Positions 1-5,174 of a DNA stretch of 5,174 bases are shown here, one piece after another (the stretch's first letter is position 1; the number at the start of each line of letters is the position of its first letter). The position numbers were made by a program, and so were the translations under genes. The notes under the pieces were generated by a model. It was not told where the DNA came from. It saw nothing but the letters and a program-made list of their open reading frames with translations, and made no database searches. Source of the stretch: DATCVR01 sp036566745 (GTDB taxonomy: Bacteria > Actinomycetota > Actinomycetes > Jiangellales > Jiangellaceae); NCBI GenBank assembly GCA_036566745.1, contig DATCVR010000157.1, forward strand, positions 1-5,174. The letters run 5' to 3'.

Positions 1-1565
1 TTGTCGACCACCAGGACCTCGGTGGTGAGCAGCAGGCTGGCGATCGACGCGGCGTTGGCCACGGCGGAGCGCGTGACCTTGACCGGGTCGAGCACGCCGT
101 CGGCGAGAAGGTCGCCGTACTCGCCGGTAGCGGCGTTGAAGCCGTGACCCACCGGGCCGTCGGACACCTTGGACACGACGACGTAGCCGTTCTCGCCGGC
201 GTTCTCGGCGATCCAGCGCAGCGGCTCGACAAGGGCGTCGCGCACGACGGCTACGCCGGTCTTCTCGTCACCGCTGAGCCCGAGGTCGCCGTCGAGCGCG
301 CTCCGAGCGTGGATGAGCGCCGCGCCCCCACCGGAGACGATGCCCTCCTCGATGGCCGCCCGCGTCGCGGACACGGCGTCCTCGATGCGGTGCTTGCGCT
401 CCTTCAGCTCGACCTCGGTGGCCGCGCCGACCTTGATGACACCGACGCCGCCGGCCAGCTTCGCCAGCCGCTCCTGGAGCTTCTCGCGGTCCCAGTCGGA
501 GTCGGTGTTGTCGATCTCGGCACGGATCTGGGCGACCCGGCCGGCGATCTGGTCGGCGTCGCCGGCGCCCTCGACGACGGTGGAGTCGTCCTTGGTGACC
601 ACGATGCGCCGCGCCGATCCGAGCACCTCGAGGCCGACCTGGTCGAGCTTGAGCCCGACCTCCTCGGTCACGACCTGGGCGCCGGTCAGGACGGCAAGGT
701 CCTGGAGGATCGCCTTGCGGCGGTCGCCGAACCCGGGCGCCTTGACGGCCACCGAGGTGAACGTGCCGCGGATCTTGTTGACAACCAGCGTGGACAGCGC
801 CTCGCCCTCGACGTCCTCGGCCACGATGAACAGCGGCTTCCCGGCCTGGACGACCTTCTCCAACAGCGGCAGGAGGTCGCTGACCGAGGAGATCTTGCCC
901 TGGCTGATCAGGATGTAGGCGTCCTCGAGGACGGCTTCCTGACGCTCCGGGTCGGTGACGAAGTACGGGCTGAGGTAGCCCTTGTCGAACTGCATGCCCT
1001 CGGTGAACTCGAGTTCGGTGCCGAAGGTGTTGCTCTCGTCGACGGTGATGACGCCGTCCTTGCCGACCTTGTCGAACGCCTCGGCGATGATCTCGCCGAT
1101 CTGGCGGTCGCCGGCGGAGACGCCCGCGACCGAAGCGATCTCGCCCTTGTCGTCGACCGGACGGGCGGTCTCGAGCAGCCGGGCCGTGACGGCCTCGACC
1201 GCGGCGTCGATGCCGCGCTTGATGCCGAGCGGCGCCGCGCCGGCGGCCACCGACTTCAGGCCGCGGTGGACCATCGCCTGGGCGAGCACGGTGGCCGTGG
1301 TGGTGCCGTCGCCGGCGATGTCGTTGGTCTTGGTGGCCACCTCTTTGGCGAGCTGGGCACCGAGGTTCTCGTACGGGTCGTCCAGCTCGATCTCACGGGC
1401 GATGGTGACGCCGTCGTTCGTGATGGTGGGCGAGCCGAACTTCTTGTCGATGACGACGTTGCGGCCCTTGGGGCCGAGGGTGACCTTGACGGTGTTCGCG
1501 AGGGCGTCGACACCGGCTTCGAGGCGCCGGCGGGCACTCTCGTCGAACTCGAGGATCTTGGGCAT
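1..1565 (-). CDS. groEL: Chaperonin GroEL (Hsp60), 3' end cut by window edge
   Basis: This is the 60-kDa chaperonin that forms the double-ring ATP-driven folding chamber in the cytoplasm with GroES as lid. I translated the minus strand codon by codon: 521 residues are visible with no stop or frameshift, ending in ...LLTTEVLVVD at the window edge, so only a tail of roughly 20 residues is missing. Family landmarks are intact: LGPKGRNVV near residue 30, TITNDGVTIARE with Asp51, the nucleotide-binding DGTTT with Asp86, SGGGAAL, and RIEDAVSATRAAIEEG with Asp396, the equivalent of the catalytic Asp398 of E. coli. The apical domain (about 190-370) is complete. I chose the ATG at 1565 (MPKILEFDE) over the ATG two codons upstream (1571), because AAGGA at 1575-1579 is 9 bases from the former but only 3 from the latter. 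It is second in a groES-groEL operon. Whether the tail is His-rich (GroEL1-like) or Gly-Met-rich cannot be seen. Confidence 0.98.
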   Translation of the reverse strand, partial: MPKILEFDESARRRLEAGVDALANTVKVTLGPKGRNVVIDKKFGSPTITNDGVTIAREIELDDPYENLGAQLAKEVATKTNDIAGDGTTTATVLAQAMVHRGLKSVAAGAAPLGIKRGIDAAVEAVTARLLETARPVDDKGEIASVAGVSAGDRQIGEIIAEAFDKVGKDGVITVDESNTFGTELEFTEGMQFDKGYLSPYFVTDPERQEAVLEDAYILISQGKISSVSDLLPLLEKVVQAGKPLFIVAEDVEGEALSTLVVNKIRGTFTSVAVKAPGFGDRRKAILQDLAVLTGAQVVTEEVGLKLDQVGLEVLGSARRIVVTKDDSTVVEGAGDADQIAGRVAQIRAEIDNTDSDWDREKLQERLAKLAGGVGVIKVGAATEVELKERKHRIEDAVSATRAAIEEGIVSGGGAALIHARSALDGDLGLSGDEKTGVAVVRDALVEPLRWIAENAGENGYVVVSKVSDGPVGHGFNAATGEYGDLLADGVLDPVKVTRSAVANAASIASLLLTTEVLVVD

Positions 1566-1574
1566 CTGCATGCG

Positions 1575-1591
1575 TCCTTAGTCGAAACGAC
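1575..1591 (-). promoter_or_regulatory. groEL ribosome binding site with adjacent small hairpin
   Basis: Read on the minus strand, AAGGA (1579-1575) is the only good Shine-Dalgarno match before groEL and favours the ATG at 1565 over the one at 1571. Immediately upstream is a perfect 4-base stem with a 3-base loop (GTCG-TTT-CGAC, 1591-1581). The small stem alone is weak; a role in groEL translation is only inferred from its position. Confidence 0.5.
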
Positions 1592-1592
1592 G

Positions 1593-1650
1593 GACGCCCC
1601 GTCGCGGACGACCGGCTCCGTGGAGAAGCGGTCGGCCGCGCCGGGGCGTC
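1593..1650 (-). other. Long GC-rich hairpin between groES and groEL
   Basis: Two 22-base arms, 1593-1614 and 1629-1650, are inverted copies matching at 20 of 22 positions, with single mismatches at arm positions 10 and 16 and a 14-base loop (1615-1628). The outermost 8-9 pairs (GACGCCCC/GGGGCGTC) and the inner CGACCG/CGGTCG pairs are perfect. It occupies most of the 111-base groES-groEL gap. No T-run follows it in the groEL direction, so it is not a standard intrinsic terminator. Processing or stabilising structures are known between groES and groEL in some bacteria, and I infer a similar role here: shielding the groES message, guiding RNase cleavage, or lowering read-through into groEL. A weaker flanking stem (TCACG/CGTGA, 1649-1653 and 1663-1667) overlaps its edge. 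Confidence 0.75.
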
Positions 1651-1676
1651 ACGGGTGTGCTGCGTGAATCAGCGCG

Positions 1677-1976
1677 TCACTTCTCGACGATGGCGAGAAC
1701 GTCACGGCCGGAGAGGATGAGCAGCTCGTCGCCGCCGTACTTCACCTCGGTGCCGCCGTACTTGGAGTAGAGAACGGTGTCGCCGACCTTGACGTCGAGC
1801 GGGATGCGCTTCTCGCCGTCCTCGTCCCAGCGGCCCTCGCCCACGGCGACGACCTCGCCCTCCTGGGGCTTCTCCTTGGCGGTGTCAGGGATGACGAGCC
1901 CGGACGCCGTGGTCTGCTCCGCGTCGAGCGGCTTGACCACGATGCGGTCCTCGAGTGGCTTGATGGAGACCGACAC
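1677..1976 (-). CDS. groES: Co-chaperonin GroES (Hsp10)
   Basis: This 99-residue protein is the heptameric lid that caps the GroEL ring in the cytoplasm. It shows the family signature from the first residues (SIKPLEDRIVVKPL), the mobile loop at about residues 18-35 with the hydrophobic GLVIP (26-30) that docks on the GroEL apical domain, the roof-loop region around 46-57 (GEGRWDEDGEKR), and the C-terminal block DVLAIVEK. The length is typical. The start is a GTG at 1976-1974, encoded as V-S-V-S but initiated as Met; it is preceded by a very good Shine-Dalgarno with 7-base spacing, and no nearby upstream start fits. It is first in the operon, 111 bases upstream of groEL, with its own promoter and two CIRCE operators, so heat-inducible HrcA control is expected. 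Confidence 0.99.
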   Translation of the reverse strand: MSVSIKPLEDRIVVKPLDAEQTTASGLVIPDTAKEKPQEGEVVAVGEGRWDEDGEKRIPLDVKVGDTVLYSKYGGTEVKYGGDELLILSGRDVLAIVEK

Positions 1977-1983
1977 TTGTCTG

Positions 1984-1992
1984 ACCTCCCCT
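1984..1992 (-). promoter_or_regulatory. groES ribosome binding site
   Basis: The minus strand reads AGGGGAGGT, a near-perfect anti-16S match ending 7 bases before the GTG start at 1976. It settles GTG as the start of groES and suggests strong initiation despite the non-ATG codon. Confidence 0.9.
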
Positions 1993-2067
1993 TTCGCGGG
2001 ATGTCACGAATGTTCTGGTGGACCGGCCGGCGGCCGCCGTCGTCGCGGGTGCCGGAGGCGTCGACCG

Positions 2068-2094
2068 TTGGCACTCTCAGGTGGAGGGTGCCAA
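2068..2094. promoter_or_regulatory. CIRCE operator, promoter-proximal copy
   Basis: TTGGCACTC (2068-2076), a 9-base spacer, then GGGTGCCAA (2086-2094) match the HrcA operator consensus TTAGCACTC-N9-GAGTGCTAA with two differences per arm or fewer. The arms are inverted copies of each other except for one base, and the symmetry extends one more base each side (G2067/C2095). It covers roughly -1 to +26 of the predicted groES transcript, a position where HrcA would block initiation or early elongation. Confidence 0.93.
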
Positions 2095-2099
2095 CTCCG

Positions 2100-2129
2100 A
2101 ACGTAGTCCGTCACTTAGCACTCGGTCAA
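2100..2129 (-). promoter_or_regulatory. Predicted groES-groEL promoter
   Basis: On the minus strand, TTGACC (2129-2124) is a good -35 box, followed after 18 bases by TACGTT (2105-2100), which keeps the key T, A and final T of the -10 consensus. Transcription would start near 2093, giving a leader of about 115 bases before groES. The -35 box lies in the spacer of the distal CIRCE and the start site in the proximal CIRCE, which supports the assignment. The start has not been mapped. Confidence 0.7.
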
Positions 2130-2141
2130 GGTGAGTGCCAG
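2115..2141. promoter_or_regulatory. CIRCE operator, promoter-distal copy
   Basis: TTAGCACTC (2115-2123) matches the consensus left arm perfectly; after a 9-base spacer, GAGTGCCAG (2133-2141) matches the right arm at 7 of 9. Its spacer contains the predicted -35 hexamer of the groES promoter, so HrcA bound here would exclude sigma factor. The centre is 47 bases from that of the proximal copy. Confidence 0.9.
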
Positions 2142-2246
2142 CGCGATGCCGCGGCCGCGCGGTCCGGGGCCGGCCGGGCCACCGGACGACTGGTGCGGTC
2201 GCCGTCGTGACTGGCGACGACACTGCGCAGGGAACGGCCGGTATCG
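2142..2246. other. GC-rich intergenic stretch without a recognised element
   Basis: This is the middle of the roughly 340-base non-coding region between divergent groES and the ligase gene. It contains only short self-complementary GC stretches (for example GTCCGG/CCGGAC at 2162-2167 and 2182-2187, and GTCGCC/GGCGAC at 2198-2203 and 2213-2218) that are expected by chance at this base composition. I see no convincing gene, promoter or terminator in it. Confidence 0.5.
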
Positions 2247-2280
2247 CCTGATCCATGAGATTGGCCATTCCATGATCAGG
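2247..2280. promoter_or_regulatory. Inverted repeat upstream of the ligase gene, possible operator
   Basis: CCTGATC (2247-2253) and GATCAGG (2274-2280) are perfect inverted arms. They extend inward to CATG on both sides (2254-2257 and 2271-2274) if one base is bulged. The loop holds the palindrome TGGCCA. The stretch is less GC-rich than its surroundings and ends 37 bases before the likely ligase start. No T-run follows, so it is not an ordinary terminator. A weak plus-strand promoter (CTGATC, 17 bases, CATGAT at 2271-2276) would lie inside it, so it could be an operator. Function is inferred from position only. Confidence 0.4.
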
Positions 2281-2304
2281 TTTGTCATGTCACACTCCGA
2301 AAAT

Positions 2305-2308
2305 GGAG
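2305..2308 (+). promoter_or_regulatory. Ribosome binding site deciding the ligase start
   Basis: GGAG here lies 9 bases before a GTG at 2318 in frame with the ligase. The alternative in-frame starts, TTG at 2282 and ATG at 2303, have no purine-rich sequence at a suitable distance. This supports initiation at GTG 2318. Confidence 0.55.
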
Positions 2309-2317
2309 ATCCCTTTC

Positions 2318-3433
2318 GTGCCTTCAAGTCGTTCCAGCCTCGGAATCGAATGGGAGCTCCAGTTGATCGACCTGGACACCCGCCAACTGTCGTCGCATGC
2401 CGTCGAGATCCTGGCCGATCTGCGTCCCGACGACGGCAGCGAGCACCCCAAGGCCAAGCACGAGCTCCTCCAGTCGACCATCGAGGTCATCACCGGCGTG
2501 TGCGGAACGGTGGCCGAGGCGCGAGAGGACCTGGCCACGACGGTGGGCACGGTCCGCGACGCCGCCGAGCAGTACGGCGTGGGCCTGATGTGCGCCGGCA
2601 CCCACCCGATCAGCCACTGGGCGCACCAGAAGATCACGCCGAAGCCTCGTTACGAGCAACTCGTCGAACAATTGCAGTGGGTCGCCCGCCGATTCCAGAT
2701 ATTCGGCGTGCACGTCCACGTGGGTGTCCGCTCGCCGCAGAAGGCGATCCCCATTGTCAATGCCTTGACCGCCTACATTCCGCATTTCCTCGCCCTGTCG
2801 GCCTCGTCGCCGTACTGGGTCGGGCACGACACCGGCCTCGCGTCGTCACGGAGCAAGGTCTTCGAAGCGCTGCCCACAGCCGGCGTGCCCGACCAGCTGT
2901 CCGGCTGGGGCCAGTTCGAGAGCTACATGGAGACCCTCATCTCCATCCAGGCGATCCGGTCGGTCCGCGAGGTGTGGTGGGACATCCGCCCCCATCCCGA
3001 CTTCGGCACCGTCGAGTTCCGCATCTGCGACGGCCTGCCCACGCTCGACGAGATCACCGTGGTCGCGGCGCTGTCGCAATGCCTCGTCGAACGTCTTGAT
3101 CGCCAGCTCGACGACGGGTATACGCTGCCGGTTCCGAAAAGTTGGGTGGTTCGGGAGAACAAGTGGCGCGCCGCCCGCTTTGGCCTGGATGCGGAGATCA
3201 TTGTGGATGATCGCGGAACGGTATCCCCCGTTCGGCGGGCATTGCTCGACTTGGCCGACGATCTGATGCCTACTGCCCGTAGACTCGGGTGCGCCGACGA
3301 GTTGACCGGCATCGACCGCTTACTTGCAGCCGGTGCGAGCTACCAGCGCCAACGCGCAGTGGCCCAGGCGAACGGCGGAGACCTCACCAAGGTCGTCGAC
3401 AGCCTTGTGGAAGAGATGACATCGGGGTTATAG
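2318..3433 (+). CDS. YbdK-type carboxylate-amine ligase (glutamate-cysteine ligase family 2)
   Basis: The product belongs to the GCS2/YbdK family, ATP-grasp-unrelated enzymes that join a carboxylate to an amine through an acyl phosphate; E. coli YbdK has only weak gamma-glutamyl-cysteine ligase activity, so the true substrate is open. From the GTG start it has 371 residues, nearly equal to E. coli YbdK. Visible motifs are LGIEWE (8-13, acidic metal ligands Glu11 and Glu13), HELLQSTIE (48-56), AGTHP (93-97), HVHVGV (132-137), the stretch ALSASSPYW...SSRSKVFEALP, and WWDIRPHPDFGTVEFRICD (220-238). GTG 2318 was preferred because family members begin about ten residues before LGIE and because of the GGAG before it; ATG 2303 or TTG 2282 would add 5 or 12 residues. 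The first and last parts use more A/T-ending codons than neighbouring genes, including two TTA leucines (3320-3322, 3428-3430). It precedes the amidohydrolase gene by 2 bases, so the two are probably co-transcribed. Confidence 0.92.
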   Translation: MPSSRSSLGIEWELQLIDLDTRQLSSHAVEILADLRPDDGSEHPKAKHELLQSTIEVITGVCGTVAEAREDLATTVGTVRDAAEQYGVGLMCAGTHPISHWAHQKITPKPRYEQLVEQLQWVARRFQIFGVHVHVGVRSPQKAIPIVNALTAYIPHFLALSASSPYWVGHDTGLASSRSKVFEALPTAGVPDQLSGWGQFESYMETLISIQAIRSVREVWWDIRPHPDFGTVEFRICDGLPTLDEITVVAALSQCLVERLDRQLDDGYTLPVPKSWVVRENKWRAARFGLDAEIIVDDRGTVSPVRRALLDLADDLMPTARRLGCADELTGIDRLLAAGASYQRQRAVAQANGGDLTKVVDSLVEEMTSGL

Positions 3434-3435
3434 AT

Positions 3436-4644
3436 GTGAGCAACGACTGGCTTTCGGGCTGGGTGCGTGACCATCACGGCGAACTCGTCGACCTGCGGCG
3501 TCAGCTGCATGCGCACCCTGAGCTCGGTTTCGACGAACACGTCACCACCGCCACGCTGGTGCGCCGGCTCACCGCGGCCGGGCTCGCGCCGCGGGTGCTG
3601 CCGCGCGGTACCGGCCTCGTCGTCGACATCGGCCCGGGCAGCACGGCCGCGAGCTCCGGCCCCGGTGCCGGCGTGCGGACGGTCGCGCTGCGGGCCGACA
3701 TCGACGCGCTTCCGCTGGCCGACCTCAAGGACGTGCCCTACCGCTCGACCGTCGCCGGCGCCTGCCATGCCTGCGGCCACGACGCCCACACCACCATCGC
3801 GCTGGGCGCCGCGCTCGCGCTGGCGGAGGCGCCGGAGCTACCCGGCCGGGTCCGGGTGATCTTCCAGCCCGCCGAGGAGAAGATGCACGGCGCCCGCGAG
3901 GTCATCGCCGCGGGCGAGCTCGACGACGTCGACGAGATCTTCGCGCTGCACTGCGACCCCCGGCTGCCGGTGGGTCAGGTCGGCATCAAGGTCGGCCCGA
4001 TCACGGCGGCGTGCGACCTCGTCGAGGTCCGGATCACCGGCCCCGGCGGACACACCGCCCGCCCTCATCTCACCGTGGACGTCGTCGACACGCTGTCCCG
4101 CATCGCCGTCGACACCCCCTCGCTGCTCGCCCGCCAGATCGACGTCCGCGCGGGCCTCTCGCTCGTCTGGGGCGCGATCCTGGCCGGCCAGGCGCCCAAC
4201 GCCATCCCGGGGGAAGGCGTCCTCCGCGGCACCGTCCGGGTACTCGACCACGCCGCGTGGGCCGACGCCGAGAAGCAGGTGAGCGCCGCGGTCACCGACA
4301 TCGCCGCGCCGTCCGGCGCCACCGTCGAGATCGACTACGAGCGGGGGGTGCCGCCAGTGGTCAACGACGAACGCAGCGTCGCCGTCATGCGCGCCGCGAT
4401 CGCCGCCGAGCTCGGCGAGACTGCCGTCACCTCCACGAGCACCAGCATGGGCGGCGAGGACTTCGCGTGGTACGGCGAGCGGGTGCCGCTGGCGATGGCC
4501 CGCCTCGGCGTCCACGACAGCCACCTCGCCACGATGCGCGATCTCCACCAGGGCAACTTCGACATCGACGAGAAGGCGCTCGGTGTCGGCGTGCGGGTGA
4601 TGGCGGCGACCGCGCTGGCCGCGCTCAGTCCACTTCCACGCTGA
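3436..4644 (+). CDS. M20D-family metal-dependent amidohydrolase (aminoacylase / N-acyl amino acid hydrolase type)
   Basis: This 402-residue protein belongs to the zinc or manganese-dependent M20D amidohydrolases, which include hippurate, IAA-amino acid and N-acetyl-diaminopimelate hydrolases. The fold order is clear: LRRQLHAHPELGF near the N terminus, ALRADIDALPL, then CGHDAH (Cys113, His115), QPAEE (Glu147 probable general base, Glu148 ligand), ALHCDP (His172), the lid/dimerisation domain starting around GPGGHTARPH (His206), the C-terminal MGGEDF (338-343) and LHQGNF (His371). All five expected metal ligands are present, so it should be active. There is no signal peptide, so it is probably cytoplasmic. 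A Gly/Ser/Ala-rich insert lies between about 66 and 80. The start is GTG 3436, with GGGG at 3424-3427 upstream and 2 bases after the ligase stop, suggesting translational coupling. Its acyl-amide substrate cannot be read from sequence; the neighbouring ligase suggests a linked amide metabolite. Confidence 0.94.
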   Translation: MSNDWLSGWVRDHHGELVDLRRQLHAHPELGFDEHVTTATLVRRLTAAGLAPRVLPRGTGLVVDIGPGSTAASSGPGAGVRTVALRADIDALPLADLKDVPYRSTVAGACHACGHDAHTTIALGAALALAEAPELPGRVRVIFQPAEEKMHGAREVIAAGELDDVDEIFALHCDPRLPVGQVGIKVGPITAACDLVEVRITGPGGHTARPHLTVDVVDTLSRIAVDTPSLLARQIDVRAGLSLVWGAILAGQAPNAIPGEGVLRGTVRVLDHAAWADAEKQVSAAVTDIAAPSGATVEIDYERGVPPVVNDERSVAVMRAAIAAELGETAVTSTSTSMGGEDFAWYGERVPLAMARLGVHDSHLATMRDLHQGNFDIDEKALGVGVRVMAATALAALSPLPR

Positions 4645-5174
4645 GCGTGCCGCAGCCGGTCTGGTCCACGCCGTCCACGGTCACCGGAAGGGTGCCACCG
4701 GCGGTCGCCGATCCCAGCAACACGTCGACCAGCGCCCGGAAAGCCGCCGGGGTGCGCCCGTACAGCGCGATCCGGGCCGCGGCGGCCTCGCTCGTCCCCA
4801 GCGGATAGGGCGTGTCGAGCGCCACGACGACGTCGCCCGCGGCCGGCTCGGCCCCGCTCAGCAGCTGGACGACCTCGCCCGACCCGACGGTGAGCCCCGC
4901 GGCCTCCGCCGCCGAGCTGAGCCGGGCGCGATCGGTCTCGGTGCCACCGGCCACCTGGATCGAGCTGCCCACCAGAGGCGTCCCGCAGGTGCCCTGGACG
5001 ACCGTCATCCCGGCCAGCGACTCCTCGTACGACAGCTCGTCGTTCGAGCCGATCAGGCTCGGATCCGGCGCCTCGGCCACCGCGGCCTGGTGCAGCATCA
5101 GCGCGATGCCTCGGGTGGCGGCCTCGGCCAAGCGCTCGGCCGGCAGGGTGCCGGCGGCGACTCCGGCGACGATC
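4625..5174 (-). CDS. Glycoside hydrolase family 3 protein, C-terminal part (5' end beyond window)
   Basis: The reading frame is open from the window edge to a TGA at 4627-4625, giving 182 visible residues. It starts with GTLPAERLAEAATRGIALML, the last helix pattern of a GH3 TIM barrel, and continues into the alpha/beta C-terminal domain, with DVVVALDTPYPL, then ALYGRTPAAFRALVDVL and GTLPVTV, as in two-domain beta-N-acetylhexosaminidase-like GH3 proteins of actinobacteria. The catalytic residues lie in the unseen barrel, so activity and substrate (cell-wall GlcNAc-containing or other beta-glycosides) are unproven. Cys63 (GTCG) and Cys174 (TGCG) of the visible part could form a disulfide, which fits an exported enzyme, but no signal peptide is visible. 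A TTG at 5131 is an internal codon, not the start. The 3' end overlaps the convergent amidohydrolase gene by 20 bases. Confidence 0.87.
   Translation of the reverse strand, partial: IVAGVAAGTLPAERLAEAATRGIALMLHQAAVAEAPDPSLIGSNDELSYEESLAGMTVVQGTCGTPLVGSSIQVAGGTETDRARLSSAAEAAGLTVGSGEVVQLLSGAEPAAGDVVVALDTPYPLGTSEAAAARIALYGRTPAAFRALVDVLLGSATAGGTLPVTVDGVDQTGCGTLSVEVD

Noticed and set aside
1593..1650. Intrinsic terminator between groES and groEL
   Set aside because: The stem is strong, but no T-run follows on the minus strand and groEL must be transcribed from the same promoter, so complete termination is unlikely.
144..1667. 507-residue open frame on the plus strand
   Set aside because: It is the antisense of groEL kept open by GC-rich codon bias; its sequence is Asp/Leu/Gly/Val-rich without domains, and groEL is unmistakable on the other strand.
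2029..2038. 10-base palindrome GGCGGCCGCC in the groES leader
   Set aside because: It is perfect but made only of G and C, and nothing else links it to a regulator; it may just be composition.
2162..2218. Short GC hairpins in the intergenic region
   Set aside because: Six-base arms in DNA this GC-rich occur often by chance, and they are not next to a gene end on either strand.
2282..2317. Upstream starts TTG 2282 or ATG 2303 for the ligase
   Set aside because: Neither has a Shine-Dalgarno sequence and the extra residues are unlike the family; GTG 2318 has GGAG 9 bases upstream and gives the family length. ATG 2303 remains possible.
2115..2327. 70-residue minus-strand frame across the intergenic region
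   Set aside because: It crosses the ligase start and the distal CIRCE, has no ribosome binding site I can see, and shows an Arg/Pro-rich composition typical of random GC-rich DNA.
2131..3099. 322-residue plus-strand frame overlapping the ligase start
   Set aside because: It is Arg/Pro/His-rich and out of frame with the well-conserved GCS2 motifs, as expected of a shadow frame.

Overview
The window looks like chromosomal DNA from a high-GC Gram-positive actinobacterium. GC is very high, most codons end in G or C, GTG starts occur, groES-groEL sits behind CIRCE operators, and the GroEL and GroES sequences resemble those of Streptomyces and related genera. I cannot name the genus.

Layout: bases 1-1565 (minus) hold groEL, missing only its C-terminal tail beyond the window edge. 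A 111-base gap (1566-1676) containing a long imperfect hairpin separates it from groES (1677-1976, minus, GTG start). Upstream of groES lie a strong Shine-Dalgarno sequence, a leader of about 115 bases, a sigma-70-like promoter and two CIRCE operators (2068-2094 and 2115-2141). This is a heat-shock chaperonin operon under HrcA-type repression. The rest of the divergent intergenic region (2142-2317) is GC-rich without a clear gene, then has a less GC-rich inverted repeat (2247-2280).

On the plus strand, a two-gene operon follows: a YbdK-type carboxylate-amine (glutamate-cysteine ligase family 2) ligase (2318-3433), and, after only 2 bases, an M20D-family metal-dependent amidohydrolase (3436-4644). 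One enzyme family makes amide bonds with ATP and the other hydrolyses them, so the pair may act on the same small-molecule amide. This is the least understood part of the window.

At the right edge, the C-terminal part of a glycoside hydrolase family 3 protein (probably a secreted beta-N-acetylhexosaminidase-like enzyme) runs on the minus strand from beyond the window to 4625. It overlaps the 3' end of the amidohydrolase gene by 20 bases.

I see no mobile element, CRISPR array, tRNA or rRNA. Most of the window is conventional. The points worth a second look are the paired CIRCE operators around the groES promoter, the large hairpin between groES and groEL, the ligase/hydrolase gene pair with two TTA codons in the ligase, and the unexplained inverted repeat in front of it.
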